Of a stretch of 53,048 nucleotides of DNA, positions 43,462-53,048 are shown piece after piece (within the stretch, counting starts at the first letter, position 1; the number at the start of each line of letters is the position of its first letter). The stretch comes from Pseudomonadota bacterium. GTDB lineage: Bacteria; Pseudomonadota; Gammaproteobacteria; Burkholderiales; Burkholderiaceae_C. Both the position numbers and the translations under genes were made by a program. The stretch is taken from NCBI GenBank assembly GCA_023435325.1, contig JAEYRT010000072.1, positions 1 to 53,048 on the forward strand, read 5' to 3'. Below the pieces are notes generated by a model that was not told the origin of the DNA, made no database searches, and saw only the letters and a program-made list of their open reading frames with translations.

Positions 43462-44673
43462 TCAAACCTTCTCGAGGATCACGGCAATGCCCTGACCCAC
43501 GCCGATGCACATGGTGCACAGCGCATAACGGCCGCCCAGCGTGTGCAACTGGTTCACCGCAGTGGTGGCCAGGCGCGCACCGGAGGCACCCAGAGGGTGA
43601 CCCAGGGCGATGGCACCGCCCCACTGGTTCACACGCTTGTCGTCGTCGGCAATGCCCAGATCGCGCAGCACGGCCAGGCCTTGTGCAGCAAAGGCTTCGT
43701 TCAGCTCGATCACGTCCATGTCGGCCAGTGTCAGGCCGGTCTGAGCCAGTACCTTGCGCACAGCAGGGGCTGGGCCAAAACCCATGATGCGGGGCGCCAC
43801 ACCGGCCGTAGCCATGCCTACGACGCGGGCACGGGGTACCAGGTTGTATTGCTTGGCCGCTTCCTCGTTGGCCAGCAGCAGGGCGCAGGCACCATCGTTC
43901 ACGCCCGAAGCATTGCCGGCGGTCACGGTGCCGTCAGGGCGCACCACGCCTTTGAGCTTGGCCAGCGCTTCGATGGTGGTGTTGCGAGGATGCTCATCCT
44001 GGCTCACCACAATGGCATCGCCCTTCTTCTGGGGAATGGTGACGCTCACGATTTCCTTGGCCAGGTAGCCCGCAGCGATCGCGGCCGCAGCCTTTTGCTG
44101 GGAAGCCAGCGCCATGCGGTCTTGGGCTTCACGCTCGATCTTGAAGTCGTCGGCCACGTTTTCGGCGGTTTCGGGCATGGAGTCCACGCCGTACTGTGCC
44201 TTCATCAGCTTGTTCACAAAGCGCCAGCCGATGGTGGTGTCGTACACGGCGTTGTTGCGGCTGAAGGCGGTTTCGGCCTTGGGCATGACAAACGGGGCGC
44301 GGCTCATGGATTCCACACCGCCGGCAACCATCAGGCGGGCTTCGCCGGACTTGATGGCGCGGGCTGCAGAGCCCACGGCATCCAGACCCGAGCCGCACAG
44401 GCGGTTGATGGTGGCGCCGGGCACATCAATGGGCAGACCTGCCAGCAGGCTGGACATGTGGGCTACGTTGCGGTTGTCTTCACCGGCCTGGTTGGCGCAG
44501 CCGTAAAGCACATCGTCCACGGCCTTCCAGTCCACCTGGGGGTTGCGCTCCATCAGCGCCTTGATGGGCAGTGCGCCCAGATCGTCCGCGCGCACGCTGG
44601 ACAGCGCGCCACCGTAACGGCCAAAGGGAGTGCGGATGGCGTCGCAGATGAAAGCTTGGGGAGCAGTGCTCAT
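43462..44673 (-). CDS. pcaF: 3-oxoadipyl-CoA thiolase
   Basis: The 403-residue thiolase has acyl-binding Cys93 in INRLCGSGLDAV, His in LGHPLGASGARL and the second Cys in LCTMCIGVGQGIA. CDAIRTPFGRYGGALSSVRADD is the typical PcaF/PaaJ start, read here in parts. It cleaves 3-oxoadipyl-CoA to succinyl-CoA and acetyl-CoA, the last step of the beta-ketoadipate pathway. The ATG at 44673 has GGAGA before it. The CoA-transferase genes pcaI and pcaJ lie upstream on the same strand, which supports this substrate over other thiolases. Confidence 0.92.
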   Translation of the reverse strand: MSTAPQAFICDAIRTPFGRYGGALSSVRADDLGALPIKALMERNPQVDWKAVDDVLYGCANQAGEDNRNVAHMSSLLAGLPIDVPGATINRLCGSGLDAVGSAARAIKSGEARLMVAGGVESMSRAPFVMPKAETAFSRNNAVYDTTIGWRFVNKLMKAQYGVDSMPETAENVADDFKIEREAQDRMALASQQKAAAAIAAGYLAKEIVSVTIPQKKGDAIVVSQDEHPRNTTIEALAKLKGVVRPDGTVTAGNASGVNDGACALLLANEEAAKQYNLVPRARVVGMATAGVAPRIMGFGPAPAVRKVLAQTGLTLADMDVIELNEAFAAQGLAVLRDLGIADDDKRVNQWGGAIALGHPLGASGARLATTAVNQLHTLGGRYALCTMCIGVGQGIAVILEKV

Positions 44674-44718
44674 GGTGTGTCTCCGGATCACGGATGGCAA
44701 AAAGCCAAAGGTTTAAAA

Positions 44719-44781
44719 ATAGGGGCTGTCAGCGCTGGCTGGATAAGCGTCAGAGGCTTGTCGTTCAGTGCGCGCTGACAG
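44719..44781 (-). repeat. Intergenic repeat element, full copy with perfect 10-bp ends
   Basis: CTGTCAGCGC (44726-44735) and GCGCTGACAG (44772-44781) are perfect inverted repeats enclosing GGATAAGCGTCAGAGGC. It lies between pcaJ and pcaF and ends 13 bases from the pcaJ stop codon. If transcribed it would fold into a hairpin within the pcaIJF message. Confidence 0.65.
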
Positions 44782-44794
44782 TGTGTGGCGTGGC

Positions 44795-45451
44795 TCAGAC
44801 CGCTGCTGCGATGGGCAGTCCCACCATGGCTTCTAGCGCTTCGCGGCTCAGGCCTTCCACGCTATCGATCAGTCGCAGACCGTGGGGTGTGCACTCCAGC
44901 GTGCACAGCTCGGTGTAGATGCGCTTGACGCAGGCCAATCCAGTCAGGGGATAGGTGCACTTGTCCACCACCTTGCATTCGCCGGTCTTGGTCATCAGGT
45001 CCATCATCACCCAGGTGCTCTTGGCACCGACGGCCAGGTCCATGGCGCCGCCCACGGCGGGAATGGCACCAGCCTCACCGGTGCTCCAGTTGGCCAGGTC
45101 ACCTGTGGCCGACACCTGGAAGGCGCCGAGCACACAGATATCCAAATGACCGCCGCGCATCATGGCAAAGCTGTCGGCATGGTGGAAATAGCTGCCACCG
45201 GGCAGCAAGGTCACGGGCTGCTTGCCGGCGTTGGTCAGGTCGTAGTCTTCCTGGCCGGCCTCGGGGGCTGGGCCCATGCCCAAAATGCCGTTTTCCGACT
45301 GCAGCACGATTTCACGGTCGGCGGGAATGTGGTTGGCCACCTTGGTGGGCATGCCGATGCCGAGGTTCACATAGGAGCCATCGGGAATGTCTTGGGCGAT
45401 GCGCTGGGCCAGTTCGTCCTTGCTGCGTTTTTGGTAGTTGCTCACGCTCAT
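44795..45451 (-). CDS. pcaJ: 3-oxoadipate CoA-transferase subunit B
   Basis: The 218-residue beta subunit has the catalytic Glu in LQSENGILGMGP, with YVNLGIGMPT near the start and GGAMDLAVGAK in the middle, as in class I CoA transferases. With PcaI it moves CoA from succinyl-CoA to 3-oxoadipate. GGAGAT stands close to the ATG. A 21-base gap separates it from pcaI. Acetoacetate:succinyl-CoA transferases are close relatives; the pcaF neighbour and the IclR regulator favour 3-oxoadipate, though a role with acetoacetate from leucine cannot be excluded. Confidence 0.9.
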   Translation of the reverse strand: MSVSNYQKRSKDELAQRIAQDIPDGSYVNLGIGMPTKVANHIPADREIVLQSENGILGMGPAPEAGQEDYDLTNAGKQPVTLLPGGSYFHHADSFAMMRGGHLDICVLGAFQVSATGDLANWSTGEAGAIPAVGGAMDLAVGAKSTWVMMDLMTKTGECKVVDKCTYPLTGLACVKRIYTELCTLECTPHGLRLIDSVEGLSREALEAMVGLPIAAAV

Positions 45452-45472
45452 ATCTCCAGGGCTAGACGACGG

Positions 45473-46174
45473 TTAGGCAGATTTCTTGAAACCACCCGCT
45501 TGCGTGGCAACGCGGGCAATGGGCACCACTTTGCTCACGTAGATGCCAGGGGTGACGATGGCTTCGGGGTCCATCTGGCCCAGTTCCACCACTTCGTGCA
45601 CGGTGGCAACCGTGAACTTGGCGGCGGTGGCCATCACGGGGCCAAAGTTGCGTGCCGACATGCGGTATGTCAGATTGCCCCAGCGGTCCCCTTTTTCGGC
45701 CTTGATCAGCGCGACGTCACCGTGGATGGGGTACTCCAGCACATAGTTTTTGCCGTTGATGGTGCGGGTTTCCTTGCCTTCGGCCAGTTCGGTGCCGTAG
45801 GCCGTGGGGCAGAAGAACGCGCCAATGCCTGCACCGGCGGCGCGCATGCGCTCGGCCAGATTGCCTTGGGGTACGAGTTCCAGTTCGATCTTGCCGCTGC
45901 GGTACAGATCGTCGAACACCCAGCTGTCCACCTGACGGGGGAAGCTGCAGATGATCTTGCGGACCTGGCCGCTCTTGAGCAGCGCTGCCAGACCGGTGTC
46001 GCCATTGCCCGCGTTGTTGTTGACGATGGTCAGATCGCGCGCGCCATGGGCAATCAGGCCGTCAATCAGTTCCACGGGATTGCCCGAGGTGCCAAAGCCA
46101 CCGATCAATACGGTGGCGCCGTCTTGGATGCCCGACAGTGCTTCGGCAATCGTGTCGGTGATCTTGTTAATCAT
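45473..46174 (-). CDS. pcaI: 3-oxoadipate CoA-transferase subunit A
   Basis: The 233-residue alpha subunit contains LIGGFGTSGNPVELIDGL and the NNNAGNGDTGLA loop of class I CoA transferases, with YVLEYPIHGDVALIKA later on. GGGAGA precedes the ATG. It is the first gene of pcaIJF and is divergent from the IclR-type regulator with 87 bases between starts, which hold the operator at 46221-46250. Confidence 0.9.
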   Translation of the reverse strand: MINKITDTIAEALSGIQDGATVLIGGFGTSGNPVELIDGLIAHGARDLTIVNNNAGNGDTGLAALLKSGQVRKIICSFPRQVDSWVFDDLYRSGKIELELVPQGNLAERMRAAGAGIGAFFCPTAYGTELAEGKETRTINGKNYVLEYPIHGDVALIKAEKGDRWGNLTYRMSARNFGPVMATAAKFTVATVHEVVELGQMDPEAIVTPGIYVSKVVPIARVATQAGGFKKSA

Positions 46175-46199
46175 GGAAGTCTCCCTACTGGCCGGGTTG

Positions 46200-46218
46200 G
46201 CAAAGCCACTGGCTTTGC
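46200..46218. promoter_or_regulatory. Second inverted repeat in the pcaI/regulator gap
   Basis: GCAAAGCC (46200-46207) and GGCTTTGC (46211-46218) are a perfect inverted repeat with a 3-base loop, 26 bases before the pcaI start. It could be a leader hairpin or another protein site. Confidence 0.4.
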
Positions 46219-46220
46219 TA

Positions 46221-46250
46221 AAATGTTCGCTATAAGAACATTTGTTCGCT
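46221..46250. promoter_or_regulatory. PcaU/PcaR-like operator of three repeats
   Basis: AAATGTTC (46221-46228) and GAACATTT (46236-46243) form a perfect palindrome with a 7-base spacer. TGTTCGCT occurs at 46224-46231 and again at 46243-46250, giving a third repeat in direct orientation. PcaU of Acinetobacter is known to bind a site built of two repeats in a palindrome plus a third direct one. It lies 11 bases before the regulator's start codon. Confidence 0.65.
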
Positions 46251-46261
46251 GAAAGAATTAT

Positions 46262-47119
46262 ATGAACAGCTTTTTAAAAAAGGCGGCTGTAGAAACCACA
46301 CTAGGGAAAACCCCGAGCAGTGAGGTTTCCAGGGAGGGAAACACCGAAAACAGGCCAGGAGACAGCTATGTGCAATCGTTTGCACGGGGCCTGGAAGTGA
46401 TTCGTTCATTCAGTGCGCAGCGGCCTGTGCAGACCCTGAGCGAGGTGGCCGCTGAAACCGGCATGACACGTGCGGGGGCGCGCCGAATCCTGCTGACGCT
46501 GCAAACCCTGGGCTATGTGCACAACGATGGCAAATACTTTCAACTGACGGCGCGCATTCTGGATCTGGGCTTTGCCTATCTCAGCTCGCAGCCGCTGTGG
46601 AATCTGGCCATGCCCGCTATGGAAACCCTGTCTGAAACCGTGCAGGAGTCCTGCTCGGCCGGGGTGCTGGATGGGCTGGAGGTGGTGTATGTGGTGCGCG
46701 TACATGCCCACAAAATCATGAGCACGAATCTGGGTGTGGGTTCTCGTTTGCCCGCATTCTGGACCTCTATGGGACGGGTGGTGCTGGCGGCTTTGCCAGA
46801 GCACGAATTGAAAGCACTGCTGGCGACTTGCCCGCGTGTGCCGTATACGAGATTCACTTTGCTGGAGGATGAGGCGCTGCTGGCGGCCATTGCCCAGGTG
46901 CGTCAACAAGGCTGGGCCTTGATCAACCAGGAACTCGAAGAGGGGTTGATTTCAGTGGCGGCCCCGTTGGTGAATGCACAAGGACAAGTGGTGGGCGCCA
47001 TCAATGTGTCAGGCCAGGTCAATCGCACCAATGCCGAACAGATGCAGGCGCGGATCTTGCCCCATGTGCTGAAAACGGCGCAAAGCATTTCGCAGTTGCT
47101 GCGCACGACAAGGCGTTAA
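46262..47119 (+). CDS. IclR-family regulator of the pca genes (PcaR/PcaU type)
   Basis: The 285-residue protein has an N-terminal tail of about 35 residues, the YVQSFARGLEVIRSF start of the winged helix, a recognition helix around MTRAGARRILLTLQTLGYV, and the IclR effector domain with STNLGVGSRLPAFWTSMGR in pieces. PcaR/PcaU/PobR proteins activate aromatic catabolism in response to beta-ketoadipate or protocatechuate. It is divergent from pcaI across the three-repeat operator, which likely controls both directions. Confidence 0.9.
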   Translation: MNSFLKKAAVETTLGKTPSSEVSREGNTENRPGDSYVQSFARGLEVIRSFSAQRPVQTLSEVAAETGMTRAGARRILLTLQTLGYVHNDGKYFQLTARILDLGFAYLSSQPLWNLAMPAMETLSETVQESCSAGVLDGLEVVYVVRVHAHKIMSTNLGVGSRLPAFWTSMGRVVLAALPEHELKALLATCPRVPYTRFTLLEDEALLAAIAQVRQQGWALINQELEEGLISVAAPLVNAQGQVVGAINVSGQVNRTNAEQMQARILPHVLKTAQSISQLLRTTRR

Positions 47120-47167
47120 GCTTGCACCCGTTTTCACCCTCGCTGCGCCCACCATCTCCACCACCGC

Positions 47168-47872
47168 ATGGCACGTTTACCCCGCCTGACATTGCCCGGC
47201 CAGCCCCACTATGTGGTGCAGCGCGGCAATAACTTGCAAGCCATTTTTGTGGATACGCAAGACTATGCGCACATGAAGGGCCTGCTGCGCGAGATGGGGC
47301 GGCGCTTTGCGGTGGACATTCATGCTTACATCTTGCTGCCTAACCAGATCCATCTGCTGCTGACGCCCACGGATACCCAGGGTTTGCCGCAGTTCATGCA
47401 GTCGGTGGGGCGAGCTTATGTGCGGTGCTTCAACAACCGCCATGGCCGCAGCGGCACCTTGTGGGAAGGCCGCTACCGTGCCAATGTGCTGGAGCCGCAG
47501 GCATGGATGCTGCCAGCCATGGTGGTGCTGGAGAGCCAGGCCGTGATGCAGGGCGTGGCGGGACGCGCAGTGGACTATGGCTGGAGTAGTGCGCGCCACA
47601 ACGCGGGTGCACAAACCGATGGCATGTTGCGACTGCATCCGGCCTATTGGAGTCTGGGGGACACGCCGTTTGCCCGTGAAGCGGCCTACGCTTTGATGCT
47701 GGATCGCGGCCCTTCCGAAGACGTGGCGGAAGTGGTACTGGAGGCTGCTTTGAAAGGCTGGGTGCTGGGTTCGGACAGCTTTGTGCAAAGCTTGCAAGCC
47801 CATACGCCAAGGCGCTTGCAGCGCCAAAAAGCCGGTCGGCCTGCCCGCAAGCAGTGCGAAAAGGCCGAATAA
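47168..47872 (+). CDS. RAYT-like (Y1 transposase family) protein, probably inactive
   Basis: The 234-residue protein matches REP-associated tyrosine transposases: RLPRLTLPGQPHYVVQRGNN in the first strand, HAYILLPNQIHLLLTP, then YVRCFNNRHGRSGTLWEGRY and YGWSSARHN. Two key positions differ from active relatives. The HxH metal motif (usually NHVHLL) reads NQIHLL with Gln60, and the tyrosine of the usual YIELNPVRAG block is replaced by Val near residue 120 (VVLESQAVMQG). Strand cutting is therefore unlikely. The frame is intact, so it may be a recent loss or a domesticated DNA-binding protein. A terminator and two REP-like hairpins follow. Confidence 0.8.
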   Translation: MARLPRLTLPGQPHYVVQRGNNLQAIFVDTQDYAHMKGLLREMGRRFAVDIHAYILLPNQIHLLLTPTDTQGLPQFMQSVGRAYVRCFNNRHGRSGTLWEGRYRANVLEPQAWMLPAMVVLESQAVMQGVAGRAVDYGWSSARHNAGAQTDGMLRLHPAYWSLGDTPFAREAAYALMLDRGPSEDVAEVVLEAALKGWVLGSDSFVQSLQAHTPRRLQRQKAGRPARKQCEKAE

Positions 47873-47885
47873 AGCACAGGGGTTC

Positions 47886-47910
47886 AGGCACCGGATTGGT
47901 GCCTTTTTTA
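47886..47910 (+). terminator. Terminator after the RAYT-like gene
   Basis: AGGCACC (47886-47892) and GGTGCCT (47898-47904) form a 7-bp stem with a 5-base loop, followed by TTTTTA and TTT. It is 14 bases after the stop codon. Confidence 0.85.
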
Positions 47911-47946
47911 TTTGATAATTTGCAGGTTATTGTTTTTGTTATTGAA

Positions 47947-48015
47947 AATTAATGTGTCCCTAATTAATTGTTTGTTTTAAATTGGTGCGAATAAATTGGT
48001 ATCTGACCCCAATTA
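47947..48015. repeat. Pair of REP-like hairpins between the RAYT-like gene and gltB
   Basis: Two small hairpins each have a 9-base loop: AATTA/TAATT (47947-47951, 47961-47965) and AATTGG/CCAATT (47994-47999, 48009-48014). They share TGTCCCTAATTA (47955) and TGACCCCAATTA (48004), 10 of 12 identical. AAATTGGT also occurs twice (47979 and 47993). The stretch is AT-rich, unlike its surroundings. Confidence 0.5.
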
Positions 48016-48086
48016 AATTTTCTTGCATAGGTTGATGCGTGGTCGTAATCTGCGAATCCCTGCGATGAAATTAGAGGATGAGCGCC

Positions 48087-52832
<4,746 letters not shown>

Positions 52833-52841
52833 TTCAGCCCC

Positions 52842-52865
52842 GTGTGGTGGGGTGCCCCACCACAC
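52842..52865 (+). promoter_or_regulatory. Strong hairpin between gltB and gltD
   Basis: GTGTGGTGGGG (52842-52852) and CCCCACCACAC (52855-52865) are perfectly complementary over 11 bp with a 2-base centre. No T run follows, so it is more likely a message-processing or stabilising structure than a terminator. It lies 9 bases after the gltB stop codon. Confidence 0.6.
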
Positions 52866-52897
52866 TGCTTGCGACACAGATTCAAGGAATAGACATC

Positions 52898-53048
52898 ATG
52901 GGAAAGACCACCGGCTTCATGGAATACGACCGCATCGAAGAGGGCTACCTGCCCGTTGCGGAACGTGTGAAGAACTACAAGGAATTCGTCATCGCGCTCA
53001 CCCCCGAGCAAGCCAAGATCCAGGGCGCACGCTGCATGGACTGCGGCA
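52898..53048 (+). CDS. gltD: Glutamate synthase small subunit, N-terminal part
   Basis: The first 50 codons are present before the window ends. They begin MGKTTGFMEYDR and reach ARCMDCG, the first cysteines of the N-terminal 4Fe-4S binding region of GltD. The full subunit (about 490 residues) carries FAD and NADPH sites and passes electrons to GltB. AAGGA precedes the ATG. The start falls 65 bases after gltB, with a strong hairpin in the gap. Confidence 0.93.
   Translation, partial: MGKTTGFMEYDRIEEGYLPVAERVKNYKEFVIALTPEQAKIQGARCMDCG

Noticed and set aside
43231..44778. Plus-strand frame of 515 codons opposite pcaF
   Set aside because: Antisense shadow; thiolase active-site residues are intact on the minus strand.

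Overview
The window is GC-rich, gene-dense chromosome from a betaproteobacterium, most likely Comamonas or a close relative in the Comamonadaceae. The evidence is the order PBP1A / pilMNOPQ-aroK-aroB-dgt ... gltBD, a LiuR-type leucine cluster that includes aceK, a DUF1415 gene, a Bug/TctC binding protein beside pca genes, and a family of short intergenic repeats of a kind I associate with this family. I see no phage, plasmid, CRISPR array, rRNA or tRNA gene.

Region 1 (1-7002, minus strand): a very large UvrA-like protein that runs off the left edge and carries four ABC ATPase halves (two UvrA units in tandem), then an MHS-type MFS transporter. Region 2 (7003-14567): a cyoABCD quinol oxidase operon ending in a SURF1 gene, facing ctaB and ctaA (haem O and haem A synthesis). 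Two FNR/Anr-like boxes lie in the divergent cyoA/MFS intergenic region. Region 3 (14951-25077): a HAD phosphatase and a YchJ-family protein, divergent from a LiuR-like MerR regulator. Thioesterase, isovaleryl-CoA dehydrogenase, carbonic anhydrase, aceK, acetyl-CoA acetyltransferase, SDR, acyl-CoA dehydrogenase and alpha/beta hydrolase follow. Two copies of a TTGACGT-type palindrome flank liuR. The carboxylase steps of leucine breakdown are not in the window.

Region 4 (25208-29810): msrPQ (repair of oxidised methionine), lptM, cyaY and a class A penicillin-binding protein. Region 5 (30011-38124): pilMNOPQ, the type IV pilus alignment complex and secretin, overlapping from gene to gene and followed by aroK, aroB and dgt. 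Region 6 (38262-47872): a block between dgt and gltBD, which I expect to be neighbours in related genomes. It holds DUF1415, a methyltransferase, a degenerate GGDEF/EAL membrane receptor of LapD type, a Bug-family binding protein, the beta-ketoadipate genes pcaI, pcaJ and pcaF, an IclR-type regulator with a three-part operator, and a REP-associated (RAYT-like) transposase relative whose catalytic residues look lost. Region 7 (48087-end): gltB and the start of gltD, with a strong hairpin between them.

The observations I rate highest are a dispersed element of about 60-80 bp with inverted ends related to AGCTGYYARCGCTT (four full or near-full copies, two or three partial), which in two places supplies the stop codon of the gene before it; the degenerate RAYT-like gene with paired REP-like hairpins downstream; the tandem UvrA; and a SURF1 and haem A synthase attached to a quinol oxidase.
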